Source: CBDCYS01 sp965226245
GTDB lineage: Bacteria; Acidobacteriota; Terriglobia; Bryobacterales; UBA6623
NCBI GenBank assembly: GCA_965226245.1
Contig: CBDDCL010000015.1
Location: 682,001 to 746,000, forward strand
Reading direction: 5' to 3'
Length of the DNA: 64,000 nucleotides
Part shown: in pieces, positions 54,308-62,928 of the stretch
How positions within the stretch are numbered: position 1 is the first letter of the stretch
Layout: every line of letters begins with the position of its first letter
Position numbers and translations under genes: made by a program
The notes under the pieces: generated by a model
The model's input: the letters and a program-made list of their open reading frames with translations, nothing else
What the model was told of the DNA's origin: nothing
Database searches by the model: none

Positions 54308-54518
54308 CTCTGAGCCGAGTATTTGGACTACTACCTGGACGAGTTCACGTTCCGCTTCAACCGGCGGACCTCACGGTCGCGCGGCAAACTTTTCTATCGC
54401 CTCCTCCAGCAGGCGGTCGCCGCCGACCCTGCTCCCTATAAGACAATGGTCGAGGCCACCAGGGCCGGCACCCCCACCCCCAAGATGTAGTGGCTACTGG
54501 AGTCAACTAAATACCCCA
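54308..54518 (+). mobile_element. 3' remnant of an IS1595-family element
   Basis: Encodes AEYLDYYLDEFTFRFNRRTS and RGKLFYRLLQQAVAADPAPY, the C-terminus of ISXO2-type IS1595 transposases, ending TAG at 54488. The right end GTCAACTAAATACCCC is an IS1595-type terminus. The left part of the element is missing. Confidence 0.75.
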
Positions 54519-54865
54519 TTTCGGCCAAAGGGCGCCGGAAGGACCGGAACATGCGAAGCGACCCCGAGTGAGCCTCGCTATTTCGGATCCCGACAATCCG
54601 TATCGCTACCTGGAAGTTCGTGGAACGGTCGTCGAATCACCGAAGACGGCCGGATGACCAATCGACGCATGGCGAAAAAGTATATGGGCGTTGATAAATA
54701 CCCCTATCGTCAGCCGGGCGAAGTGCGTGTGGTGTACAAGATCGAGCCCCAAAGATTCAGTTTTATGGGATGAGTTCCGAGCTGCTGCTCGCCAAAGGAA
54801 TCATGACCGGCTAATGGCCCGCAACCGTCTGGTCATCTGCCTGCTCACAAGTCGATTACCATCAG

Positions 54866-55315
54866 CTAGGGTGATTCAGAGGCTCCTGCCTTCGGAGTCG
54901 GCTGCTGGGCCTCGACGGTAAGCGGGTTGCGGGCGAAGACAAACTCCTCAACCGGTCGTCCTCCGATCACATGTTCCCGCAGTATCCGCTCGACGATGTT
55001 CGGGGTCGCCGAGTGGTACCAGACGCCGTCGGGATAAACAACGGCAATGGGCCCCTGTTCGCAGACGCGCAGGCAGTTGACCTTGCTGCGATAAACACAT
55101 CCGTCGCCCGAGGCGAGTCCAAGCTCCCCGAGGCGCTTCTTGAGATAGGCCCAGGCGCGGTTGGTAACTTCGCGAGAGGCGCATTTGGGCTTCGTCTGGT
55201 CAGCGCAAATCAGGATGTGACGAACGTAGGGTCCGGTCGGAATCCGTGGCTTTTCCGCGGATCCGTCAGTATCCGTTGCTGCTTCCGGAGTCTGTGGAAC
55301 CGCGCTATCCGGCAT
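54866..55315 (-). CDS. thioredoxin-like [2Fe-2S] ferredoxin-domain protein
   Basis: 149 residues. A Pro/Ala-rich N-terminus is followed by a (2Fe-2S) ferredoxin domain of the thioredoxin-fold type: HILICADQTKPKCASREVTN and VYRSKVNCLRVCEQGPIAVV supply four Cys, then YPDGVWYHSATPNIVERIL and EHVIGGRPVEEFVF. Likely a small electron carrier. The ATG at 55315 lies 8 bases after a TATAAT box, so the message may be leaderless. 54774-54865 holds nothing recognisable. Confidence 0.85.
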   Translation of the reverse strand: MPDSAVPQTPEAATDTDGSAEKPRIPTGPYVRHILICADQTKPKCASREVTNRAWAYLKKRLGELGLASGDGCVYRSKVNCLRVCEQGPIAVVYPDGVWYHSATPNIVERILREHVIGGRPVEEFVFARNPLTVEAQQPTPKAGASESP

Positions 55316-55323
55316 GCCCGCGT

Positions 55324-55329
55324 ATTATA
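55324..55329 (-). promoter_or_regulatory. TATAAT -10 box, possibly leaderless transcript
   Basis: A perfect TATAAT on the minus strand ends 8 bases before the ferredoxin ATG, with no Shine-Dalgarno sequence between. No good -35 box is visible. Confidence 0.45.
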
Positions 55330-55389
55330 GCTATAGATAGCAGGGGCCGGCATTCCTGTTCTGTCCCGGCACCCTATTCGGCCTGTTGG

Positions 55390-55422
55390 ATTTGACCCCG
55401 CGCTTGCGCTTGGGGCTCTGAC
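55390..55422. repeat. diverged single arm of the REP-like repeat
   Basis: TTTGACCC...CTTGCG...GGGCTCTGACG matches the right arm at 38889-38920 with several changes in between. It lies in the divergent region upstream of the CoA-transferase gene. Confidence 0.6.
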
Positions 55423-55440
55423 GGAGCCCGCAATCCCGCT

Positions 55441-56622
55441 ATGACAAGACCTCTCGATGATGTCATCGTTCTCGATCTGACGCGACTGTTGCCGGGGCCG
55501 GCGGCGACGATGATGCTGGCCAATTTTGGCGCCGAGGTGATCAAGGTCGAGGAACCGGGAAAGGGAGACTACGCTCGCAACGGACAGCCCAGGATCCATG
55601 GTTTGGGGGCCTCCTTCGCGCTGCTCAATCGCGGCAAGAAGAGCGTCGCGATCAATCTCAAAGACCCTCGTGGCAAAGAAGTCTTCCGGCGACTGGCGGC
55701 AACGGCGGATGTTTTAATCGAAGGCTTCCGCCCCGGAGTAATGGACCGCCTGGATCTCGGCTACGAGCAGTTGAGCGGGCTCAATCCGCGTCTGATCTAT
55801 GCGGCGCTGACTGGATACGGATTGGACGGCTCCTACACCCAAACCGCCGGGCACGATGCAAACTATCTCGCCATGGCGGGAGTTCTCGACTTGATCGGCC
55901 CCGCCGGCGGCCCGCCCAATCTTCCGGGCATCCAAATCGCCGACATAGCCGCCGGGACTTTGCCGGCGGTCATCGGCATTCTGCTCGCCCTGGCGGCCCG
56001 CGAGAAAACCGGCGAGGGACAGCTCGTCGACGCGGCGATGCTCGATGGCAGCCTCAACTTGATGCCTATCCCGCTGGCTCAATGGACCTCCACGGGTGAA
56101 GCGCCGCGCCGGGGAGCGACACGGTTGTCGGGCCGCTATGCCTGCTACAACATCTATGAAACGAGCGATGGCCGCTGGATGTCGGTAGGGGCTCTCGAGC
56201 CCAAGTTTTGGGTTGAGCTTTGCCGCGAGGTCGGCCGCGAGGACCTGATTGCGGATCAGTACGCCGGCAATTCACGCCAGCAGGAGATCAAGGACGAGCT
56301 AAGCCAAATCTTTTTGAACGAGACCGCCGCTGAATGGGAGCGGCGTTTTGCCGCTAAGGATGCCTGCGTGGCGCTCGTCCGCGACCTGGAAGAAGTGGCG
56401 CGCGACGAACATGTCCGCAACCGTGAACTCATCGTTTCCATTCCTCATCCGAGGGGCGGCAGCTTCGACCACATTGGTGTTGTGCCCAAGCTGAGCGCCA
56501 CGCCGGGAGAAATCGGAGGAGAGCCCCCGCAACTGGGTGAACACACGCTGCCCGTGCTGCGGGCGGCTGGGATGGACGAAAGCGCGCTGGCGGAATTACA
56601 GCGCGACGGCGTGATCGCCTAA
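55441..56622 (+). CDS. CaiB/BaiF family (class III) CoA-transferase
   Basis: 393 residues. Class III CoA-transferases move CoA between acids; catalytic Asp is in QTAGHDANYLAMAGVLDLIG region. Visible blocks: RPLDDVIVLDLTRLLPGPAA, VIKVEEPGKGDYAR, LNRGKKSVAINLKDPRGK, ADVLIEGFRPGVMDRLDLGY, GEGQLVDAAMLDG, WTSTGEAPRRGATRLSGRYA and VGALEPKFWVELCREVG. Specific substrate unknown (alpha-methylacyl-CoA racemase-like sequences are also in this family). Confidence 0.9.
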   Translation: MTRPLDDVIVLDLTRLLPGPAATMMLANFGAEVIKVEEPGKGDYARNGQPRIHGLGASFALLNRGKKSVAINLKDPRGKEVFRRLAATADVLIEGFRPGVMDRLDLGYEQLSGLNPRLIYAALTGYGLDGSYTQTAGHDANYLAMAGVLDLIGPAGGPPNLPGIQIADIAAGTLPAVIGILLALAAREKTGEGQLVDAAMLDGSLNLMPIPLAQWTSTGEAPRRGATRLSGRYACYNIYETSDGRWMSVGALEPKFWVELCREVGREDLIADQYAGNSRQQEIKDELSQIFLNETAAEWERRFAAKDACVALVRDLEEVARDEHVRNRELIVSIPHPRGGSFDHIGVVPKLSATPGEIGGEPPQLGEHTLPVLRAAGMDESALAELQRDGVIA

Positions 56623-56719
56623 CGCAGCTCAGAGCCGCAGGCGTCAACCCGCGTCAAACGGTCAGGAATCTCGCAGCCGGGAATCGTCCGCGGGCGGCCC
56701 CTTCGACCCGGCCCCGGAC

Positions 56720-57958
56720 TCAGCCCGAGCGCACAATGTGGCTGCTCGTAATCTTGTCGATGGACGTCGCGCCCGCTTGGCGCATGACCATCGTTAGCTC
56801 CGCGAGCAGCAGATTGAGAGCGGCTCGAACGCCTTCCTGACCAAAACTGGCGAGTCCCCACAGGTAGGGCCGGCCGACAGCGACAGCGTCGGCTCCCAGC
56901 GCCAAGGCTTTGAAGACGTCCGTGCCGCGGCGGAAGCCGCTGTCGATGATCACCGGAATGCGGCCCTGAACTGCCTTGACGATTTCCGGGAGGCATTCTA
57001 TCGTGCTCCGCCCGCTCGCTTCGGCCCGGCCGCCGTGATTCGACACGATGATTCCATCCAGGCCGTTCTCGACACAGAGTTCCGCGTCTTCGGCGGTAAC
57101 GATCCCCTTAATGAACGTTTTCATGCTGGTCGCGTCCTGGATGCGGCGGGCGAAATCCCACGTCATGCCGCGACTGGAACCGGGTGTCCGCTTTGACATG
57201 TCCAGGCCTTCATACATGGGTTTTCGCCGCATCCTTCCCTCGGGAGTGGAGCGGTCATGACACAGCGTGCAGTCTCGCTTGTCGATTCTGGAAAGCCGCT
57301 TCAGCATCTCGCGATTACTGCCACCCTGCATGTCCACGGTGAATGCCACCACGGGACAACCCGCCGCCTCCGCCCGTTTCAGCAAGCCGCGGGTGAAGCT
57401 CCAGTCCCCGCCCGCGTACAACTGGAACCAAACCGGTTCGCCCCGCTCACGGGTCACCTCCTCGACCGAGACGTTCGAGACGGTGGAGAGAATCTGCAAG
57501 CTCGAGGTTTCTCGCGCCGCTCGCGCGGCGGCGGCTTCTCCCTCCGAGTGGAAAGCCTTCTGAGTTCCGGCCGGCGCCAGGGCGATCGGCGAATTCCAGC
57601 GTGTCCCAAATAGTTCGATCGAGGTGTCGATTTCACGGACGTCAACGAGCCGGCGCATGCGCAATTGGAACCGCCGAAAACCCTCGCGGTTGGCTCGCAG
57701 CGTGACATTGCCCTCGGTGCCGGTCGCAACATAGCCATAGTGGGCGGGCGGCAGTTTCTGGCGCGCCACGGCCTCGAAATCGAACACGCTAACGGCTTCC
57801 TCAACCGCCGAGATGACTTCACCCGGCTTGGGAGCGGAGTAACTGCGCTGTTCCGCGGCCGCCAAGACGCCACGCATCGGCGCCAATGCTCCGCAAGCGA
57901 ATAAGGGACTGCCGGCCAAGTACCGGAGGAAAGTTCGGCGAGCCTGAACTTTGGTCAT
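56720..57958 (-). CDS. Tat-exported FMN alpha-hydroxy-acid oxidase/dehydrogenase with CxxCH motif
   Basis: About 412 residues. A twin-arginine leader (ARRTFLRYLAGSPLFACGAL) precedes the FMN TIM-barrel of the lactate/glycolate oxidase family: HYGYVATGTEGNVTLR, APAGTQKAFHSEGEAAAARA, STVSNVSVEEV, WFQLYAGGD, SNHGGRAEASGRSTI (catalytic His and Arg), DSGFRRGTDVFKALALGADA and VGRPYLWGLASFGQEGV. In the usually variable loop between about residues 225 and 255 (counted from the upstream ATG) is DCTLCHD, a CxxCH c-type haem motif. The second ATG at 57958 fits the AAGG ribosome site better than 57964. Probably oxidises a 2-hydroxy acid in the periplasm, passing electrons to haem/quinone rather than oxygen (inferred). 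Confidence 0.87.
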   Translation of the reverse strand: MTKVQARRTFLRYLAGSPLFACGALAPMRGVLAAAEQRSYSAPKPGEVISAVEEAVSVFDFEAVARQKLPPAHYGYVATGTEGNVTLRANREGFRRFQLRMRRLVDVREIDTSIELFGTRWNSPIALAPAGTQKAFHSEGEAAAARAARETSSLQILSTVSNVSVEEVTRERGEPVWFQLYAGGDWSFTRGLLKRAEAAGCPVVAFTVDMQGGSNREMLKRLSRIDKRDCTLCHDRSTPEGRMRRKPMYEGLDMSKRTPGSSRGMTWDFARRIQDATSMKTFIKGIVTAEDAELCVENGLDGIIVSNHGGRAEASGRSTIECLPEIVKAVQGRIPVIIDSGFRRGTDVFKALALGADAVAVGRPYLWGLASFGQEGVRAALNLLLAELTMVMRQAGATSIDKITSSHIVRSG

Positions 57959-57998
57959 GGTCATTGCCTTTCAATGATACCGCCTTTCAATGATACCG

Positions 57999-59255
57999 TT
58001 AATGCACCATTCTTGTCTTGTGATTCATATAGTCCATCAGCAAGTATTGGCCCAGTGTGTACGGCGTTGTGAAGTAAGCTTTGCCTCGGCAGATTTCGGT
58101 GACTTTGCGGACGAACTGCACCAGCGAGTAGTCACGGGCCAGCATGAAAGTATTGATCAAGATACCCTGGCGTTTGCATTTGTGTACTTCTTCTAAAGTG
58201 CGGCTGATGACCAGCGGGTCAAGTCCGAAGGGGTTTTTATAAATGCGGCCATCGTCGAGGGTGAGCGCTGAAGGTTTGCCGTCGGTGATCATGATAATCT
58301 GGCGCATGTCCTTGCGCTGGCGCTTGAGAATTCGCTGCGCCACGATCAGACCCTGGCGGGTGTTGGTGTAAAACGGTCCGACTTGGACGCGGGCCAGCTC
58401 TGAGAGCGGCAACTCTTCGGCCGAGTCGTGAAACAACACGAGGTTGAGGCTGTCACCAGGATACTGCGTCCGCGTTAGGTGAGAAAGGGCGAGGGCCACT
58501 CTCTTGGCCGGGGTGAAGCGGTCTTCTCCGTAGAGAATCATGCTGTGGCTGCAGTCGAGCATCAGCACGGTGGCGCAAGAGCTCTGGTATTCCGACTGGC
58601 GAACCATTAGATCAGAATATTCGAGATTCAGCGGCGTCTTCAGGCCGTTGCGCTGGATGGCCCGCGACAGCGTCTCGCTGATGTCGAGATTGAGCGTATC
58701 ACCAAACTCATAGGGCTTGGTGGACCCTGAGGTTTCGACTCCCGTGGCCATCTCGCGCGTGTCGTGGTTGCCCAAACTGGCTTTTCCGAGTGATCCGAGC
58801 AGGTCCTTGAGCGTCTTGTAGCCAAGAAAGTCGACGCCTTTGTCGGTCAACTCGAACCGCATTGACTTGTTCGAGTGGTCCGATCCAGCACCCCCGCTCA
58901 GCGTGCCGCCAGTGCTCGGGTCGCGCGAGCCCGGCTCGCCAATGCTCAGGTAGTTTTCCTCAGCCAGCTTCCCGGTCAAGCGGTCAACCAATTGCTCCAT
59001 TTCCTCGGGCGACATTTGGCGCAGCTCGTCCATCATTTCTTCCAGGCGCTGGTCGTCAAAGAGCTGTCCGCTTTCGAGTGCTTGCTGAATGGCATCTTGC
59101 AATTCCTCGATCGATCTTTCGTCCATCTCGGAGAAATCAAGGTACTGCCGCTCAAACCCGCTGCGGAGAAAGTATTCCGACAGGGCCCGGATCAGGTCTT
59201 CGGCGCTGATCCCGAAATCGTCGCCCGTGTAGCGGGTGTATTTGATGAATTTCAT
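57999..59255 (-). CDS. VWA domain protein (MoxR-partner/ChlD-like)
   Basis: 418 residues. An N-terminal helical region (residues 1-150, with a Glu-rich QMSPEEMEQLVDRLTGKLAE segment) is followed by a C-terminal VWA domain (about 220-410): VLMLDCSHSMILYGED gives the MIDAS DxSxS, NTRQGLIVAQRIL the Thr, and IIMITDGKPSALT the Asp. Such proteins work with MoxR/ChlI-type AAA ATPases as co-chaperones for metal or cofactor insertion. The AAA partner lies upstream, 90 bases away, on the same strand. A 16-base tandem repeat lies just downstream (57966-57997). Confidence 0.85.
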   Translation of the reverse strand: MKFIKYTRYTGDDFGISAEDLIRALSEYFLRSGFERQYLDFSEMDERSIEELQDAIQQALESGQLFDDQRLEEMMDELRQMSPEEMEQLVDRLTGKLAEENYLSIGEPGSRDPSTGGTLSGGAGSDHSNKSMRFELTDKGVDFLGYKTLKDLLGSLGKASLGNHDTREMATGVETSGSTKPYEFGDTLNLDISETLSRAIQRNGLKTPLNLEYSDLMVRQSEYQSSCATVLMLDCSHSMILYGEDRFTPAKRVALALSHLTRTQYPGDSLNLVLFHDSAEELPLSELARVQVGPFYTNTRQGLIVAQRILKRQRKDMRQIIMITDGKPSALTLDDGRIYKNPFGLDPLVISRTLEEVHKCKRQGILINTFMLARDYSLVQFVRKVTEICRGKAYFTTPYTLGQYLLMDYMNHKTRMVH

Positions 59256-59345
59256 GGCGCGGCGTGCCGCCAGAGGCGGGCTGCGTTCACCTGGCTGCGC
59301 GTGTCTGGGGACATGCCGTGACTCCTCCCATCTCTGATGACTCGC

Positions 59346-60863
59346 TCAATTGTATTGCTGGCGCGGGGTTCCCGCCGGAGCCGGCTTGCGTTGCGCCGGA
59401 TCGCGCTTCTTTTCCTGCGCCACGTAGCCCAGCTCCTCGTTGCGGCTAATGCGGCGGTAAGCGTAAAGGCCGTCCAGCAGGAACTCTCCGGCCGAGGCGA
59501 GGACTTCGGGGTCGTTCTCCTTATCCCTTGCGGCCGCCTTGTCCTCGATGGCGCGGGCGGCCAGCTCCAGCAAGCCCTGGATCTGCCCAAGCTGCTCGAC
59601 GACGTTCCGCGCCGGCTCGCCGTCGGTTACCTTGAGAGTCCCGCCCAACTCAAACCATTGGACAATTTGCGATGTGTCCGTGTCTTTGAAGTAGCGGTCG
59701 TAGATCCGCGCGACCGCCGCACCGATCAGCTCGCGGGCCACACGTTCGCCGCCGCGAAGTTCGCCTTCGTACTCCAGTTCGAACTTGCCGGTGATCGAGG
59801 GCAGGGAGGCGTAGATATCACTCACTCTCGGGACGATGACGCTTTCGCTGCAAATCAATCCGCGCCGCTCCGCGTTCGAGATGACGTTCTCGAGGCACGA
59901 AATCGGCAAGCGTTGTGATACTCCCGATCGGCGGTCGATCTTCTTGTCCTCGCGGGCGACGAATGCTATGGCTTCGACAATTTCCCGAATGTAGTCGGGG
60001 ACGTGAATCTCTGCCTCGGGGGTCGCGCGGTTCCACCAGGACTCCTGCCGCGTGATGGCCATCCCCTCTTCGAGGCCGAGCGGGTAGTGCGTGCGGATCT
60101 CACTGCCGATGCGGTCCTTGAGAGGCGTGATGATCTTGCCGCGGGCCGTGTAATCCTCGGGGTTGGCGGTAAATACCAGCATCACGTCCAAGGGCAACCG
60201 CACTGGATACCCCTTAATCTGGACGTCCCCTTCCTGCATGATGTTGAACAAGCCGACTTGAATCTTCCCCATCAAGTCCGGCAGTTCGTTAATCGCGAAT
60301 ATACAACGGTTGGCGCGCGGAAGAAGTCCGAAATGAATGGTCAGCTCGTGTGAAAGGTCGTGGGCTCCCCGGGCTGCTTTGATCGGGTCAATGTCGCCGA
60401 TCATGTCCGCGATCGTGACGTCCGGCGTGGCAAGTTTTTCGACGTAACGCTGTTCGGGAGTCAGGTAGGCGATGGGCGTGCCGTCTCCTTTTTCCTGGGC
60501 CAATTTTCGGGCGGCGTGGGACAGCGGTTCATAGGGGTTGTCGTTAATCTCACTGCCGGCGATGCATGGCAGATGAGGATCAAGCAGCGAAGCGAGCTGC
60601 CTCATAATGCGGCTCTTCGCCTGGCCGCGCAGCCCCAGCAGAATGAAGTTGTGCCGCGAAAGAATGGCGCTCACGATCTGAGGGATTACCGTGTCGTCAT
60701 AGCCGACAATGCCCGGGAAGATCGGTTTGCCGCTCCTCAATAAACAGATGAGATTCTCACGCATTTCATCCTTGATTGAGCGATTCGCCATCCTCTCTTC
60801 GGAGAACCGCGGTGTGCCGCGTAACTCGCCGAGGGTTCTAGGAAGTTTGTCGATGTCAGTCAT
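59346..60863 (-). CDS. MoxR/ChlI-type AAA+ ATPase
   Basis: 505 residues. N-terminal AAA+ core: Walker A GLRGQAKSRIMRQL, Walker B CIFAINELPDLMG, sensor 1 VFTANPEDYTARGKI, Arg finger LKDRIGSEIRTHY; lid domain with RSGVSQRLPISCLENVISN. A C-terminal extension of ~130 residues is Ala/Glu-rich. Related to the Mg-chelatase I-subunit and MoxR families; hydrolyses ATP to remodel target proteins. Operon with the VWA gene 57999-59255. Length is greater than typical MoxR (about 330). Confidence 0.87.
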   Translation of the reverse strand: MTDIDKLPRTLGELRGTPRFSEERMANRSIKDEMRENLICLLRSGKPIFPGIVGYDDTVIPQIVSAILSRHNFILLGLRGQAKSRIMRQLASLLDPHLPCIAGSEINDNPYEPLSHAARKLAQEKGDGTPIAYLTPEQRYVEKLATPDVTIADMIGDIDPIKAARGAHDLSHELTIHFGLLPRANRCIFAINELPDLMGKIQVGLFNIMQEGDVQIKGYPVRLPLDVMLVFTANPEDYTARGKIITPLKDRIGSEIRTHYPLGLEEGMAITRQESWWNRATPEAEIHVPDYIREIVEAIAFVAREDKKIDRRSGVSQRLPISCLENVISNAERRGLICSESVIVPRVSDIYASLPSITGKFELEYEGELRGGERVARELIGAAVARIYDRYFKDTDTSQIVQWFELGGTLKVTDGEPARNVVEQLGQIQGLLELAARAIEDKAAARDKENDPEVLASAGEFLLDGLYAYRRISRNEELGYVAQEKKRDPAQRKPAPAGTPRQQYN

Positions 60864-61164
60864 CCCGCGGGGGCTCCATTGCGAACAATCTCTTGGTCTA
60901 AAGCCCGACGATGCCAGGCCGCCGAAAAAGGCTTTGGGAATGCCAGTTCCGTGCCTGGTTTGCCGCCGGTTTCGCTGCCTTGGTTTCGCTGCCTTGGTTT
61001 CGCTGCCTATTGTACCGCGCGGCCGGGCAGGCGGGTGTGACGAGAACAGCCAAAGCGCGTGCCGCGGAAAGCCCGTCCCGGGACCCCTCCAAAAGTATCT
61101 TGGCGAGACTTTTCAGAGACGATGAAGGTGGTTACGATCGTGCTGATCCGCGCCGCGTGATAAC
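60864..61164. other. intergenic region with 15-base tandem repeat
   Basis: Between divergent AAA and TrmB-like genes. Two and a half copies of TTTCGCTGCCTTGGT occupy 60970-61009. Nothing else recognised. Confidence 0.6.
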
Positions 61165-61971
61165 TTGATAGGAGTGGATCTCGAAGCCGAAGCCCGCCGA
61201 CTCCAGCAGATTGGCTTGAACGCGTACGAATCGAGAGCTTACCTTGTTCTGATTGGACATCCTAGATTCAAAGCTCTGGAAGTCGCCGGACCAGCCCGCG
61301 TCCCACGCCAGAAGATTTATGAAGTCCTCGACAGCCTCGTCGAGAAGGGCTTTGTGCGTGTCGTGCAAGGCAAGGCGAAGCAGTTCTCCGCGGTTGAGCC
61401 GCGGCTGGCGCTGCAGAGTTTCTTGGCCCGCAAGCGGGAAACCTACGAGCGCGAGTGGCGAAACCGGCAGGAGCTGGCGACCGGTCTGACCGCCGACCTG
61501 GCCGGGGTGTTTACGGATGGCAATCGGGGACAGGGCCCGCTGAACTACCTTCGGATTGTCGCCCACACCGGCCAGATCGCCGAAGAGTACCGCACTCTTC
61601 TTGCCGACACAACCGAAGAGTACCTGGAGTTCGCGCGGCCGCCTTACGCTGTCGACCCCATTCAAGAGCCGCTGGTTCAGCACCTGCTTGAGAATGGCAC
61701 AACCTGCCGTCTGCTCTATGCCTCCCACGCCCTCGAAAAGGAGCAGCTCAGCCAGCTCAAGTTGCTTGAAAAGGCCAGAGCCAAGGTGCGTTTGGTCGAT
61801 GATCTGCCGATGAAGCTGGCTTTGTTCGACAACTACCGGGGGATGATCTCTCTGGACGACCCCGTCGTGAGCCAGCCCCGCATCACGGCCCTTGTCTTCG
61901 AGCACAAGCAACTGGCCTCGGCGATGCGCAGCCTCTTTGACGACTTTTGGAGCCGTGGCACGGAATTGTAG
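61165..61971 (+). CDS. TrmB-type transcriptional regulator
   Basis: 268 residues. An N-terminal winged-helix region (LNAYESRAYLVLIGHPRFKA, VPRQKIYEVLDSLVEKGFVR, QGKAKQFSAVEP) of the TrmB family is followed by a ~170-residue sensor domain ending in VFEHKQLASAMRSLFDDFWS. TrmB-type regulators typically respond to sugars or other ligands, but the ligand here is unknown. A TTG start at 61165 is used; a GTG at 61174 is the alternative, with GGAG too close to either for a clear decision. Confidence 0.8.
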   Translation: MIGVDLEAEARRLQQIGLNAYESRAYLVLIGHPRFKALEVAGPARVPRQKIYEVLDSLVEKGFVRVVQGKAKQFSAVEPRLALQSFLARKRETYEREWRNRQELATGLTADLAGVFTDGNRGQGPLNYLRIVAHTGQIAEEYRTLLADTTEEYLEFARPPYAVDPIQEPLVQHLLENGTTCRLLYASHALEKEQLSQLKLLEKARAKVRLVDDLPMKLALFDNYRGMISLDDPVVSQPRITALVFEHKQLASAMRSLFDDFWSRGTEL

Positions 61972-62103
61972 GTATGTTGCTCCGTTTCCCGTTGAGCTGT
62001 TGAGCCCAAATCGAGCTCCGGAGAGACCGGGCAACCGCGACGGGGCAACCGAGAAGCGGAACAACGGAGTCACGGAGCAACGCATCAACGAAGCTACGAA
62101 GCC

Positions 62104-62390
62104 ATGGCCAACCGTTTCAATCGGCGTGAATGGCTGGCCGGAGTAGGTGCTTCCCTTGCTCTCTAGAAAGACTCCTGGGAAACTGCCCATGCATCGGAAC
62201 GATCATCCCCGGCCGAATTTGCAAAGTCCGTGACACGAAGGGACGACTGAAGATTCGAGTCACTACGCCGACCCAGAGCGGCTGGAAGGCTATCGCTCTT
62301 TCAAGCGGAGCCAGGCAGGAATTGTTTGTGACTTCCAAGATGTCGCGTGACGAACTGGAACGCGCCCTCCGAAGCAGTCTTGAGAAGTAG
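62104..62390 (+). pseudogene. possible decayed Tat-exported small protein
   Basis: ATG at 62104 starts NRFNRREWLAGVGASLAL, a truncated twin-arginine leader, then TAG at 62164. In another frame the DNA to 62390 encodes a coding-like segment (CKVRDTKGRLKIRVTTPTQS, WKAIALSSGARQELFVTS) ending in TAG. If joined by a frameshift these would form one short protein. No family match; low confidence. DNA from 61972 to 62103 shows no gene. Confidence 0.3.
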
Positions 62391-62504
62391 TGCCGCTTCC
62401 GGCTGTGGCTCAGCCCCGCCGCCCTCGGCGGTTTCTCTTCCAATTGCCCTAGCAAATGACAATCGCGCCCTGATTGGCCCGCAAGGCTACAGATCGCGTT
62501 CATT

Positions 62505-62603
62505 GCGAAAAATGGGGACTGCCAGCCGATTTTCGTGGCTCGTAAGCGCCGTGTTTCAATCAAAGTGGACGCGAAAATCGGTGGCTGTACCCGATTTTTC
62601 GCA
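62505..62603. repeat. nested inverted repeat
   Basis: Outer arms GCGAAAAATGGGG (62505-62517) and CCCGATTTTTCGC (62591-62603), 12 of 13 bases pairing; inner arms CCGATTTTCG (62526-62535) and CGAAAATCGG (62572-62581). A 13-base direct repeat ATCGCGTTCATTG flanks it (62493-62505; 62606-62618). No transposase is present. Confidence 0.65.
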
Positions 62604-62789
62604 CATCGCGTTCATTGAGCAGACAGGGAAATCGACTGCCAGCAAAGCCTTCCCGGGGCCGCGGCCGCAACATTCCAGCCGAAGCCGTTCGGCGGCGAAA
62701 TCAGCTTGACAAGTAATCCACTGAAATGACTCGACGTTTGCACAAAACGCCAGATGACGATTTTCAGTCACGGATAAATAATAAATATA

Positions 62790-62819
62790 TTGTCATTGTT
62801 TTCAGTTACTTAATATAGA
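62790..62819 (+). promoter_or_regulatory. putative promoter of the fibre-like gene
   Basis: TTGTCA (62790-62795), an 18-base spacer and TATAGA (62814-62819) lie in an unusually AT-rich stretch (about 62765-62840) compared with the GC-rich window. The gene starts at 62929, so a ~100-base leader is implied. Confidence 0.4.
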
Positions 62820-62928
62820 TATGTAAAATAACCTGAGTGACAATTCGCTATTCTGAGGCCAAAGCTAGCCTAAGGGCTTGGAATTGTTCCGTAGAGGATT
62901 CGGACATTTCCTCAAGGAAGGAAGCAGA

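Larger units (their letters stand above)
53969..54773 (+). pseudogene. PPOX-class flavin/F420-dependent oxidoreductase, disrupted
   Basis: N-terminal 113 codons are intact: FASLATIMPNGQPQVTPVWC, VNSAKGRRKDRNMRSDPRVS and YLEVRGTVVEITEDGADDHI, typical of PPOX-class F420/FMN proteins. Reading then ends in a remnant of an IS1595-type transposase. Further on, ~195 bases of the same gene are repeated with four small deletions, followed by the genuine C-terminus (QPGEVRVVYKIEPQRFSFMG). If recombination removed one repeat unit and the IS piece, an intact ~150-residue gene would be restored. GGAG lies upstream of the start. Confidence 0.8.

Noticed and set aside
12903..62166. Recoding of TAG as tryptophan, because TAG stands at W-like positions in the kinase tail (12903), the subtilase (17981) and the short Tat ORF (62164).
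   Set aside because: Many apparently intact genes here end in TAG at the family-normal length (vapC, DUF1552 gene, TrmB-type gene, aminotransferase, lipoprotein cyclophilin), so TAG works as a stop; the cases are more simply nonsense mutations in broken genes.
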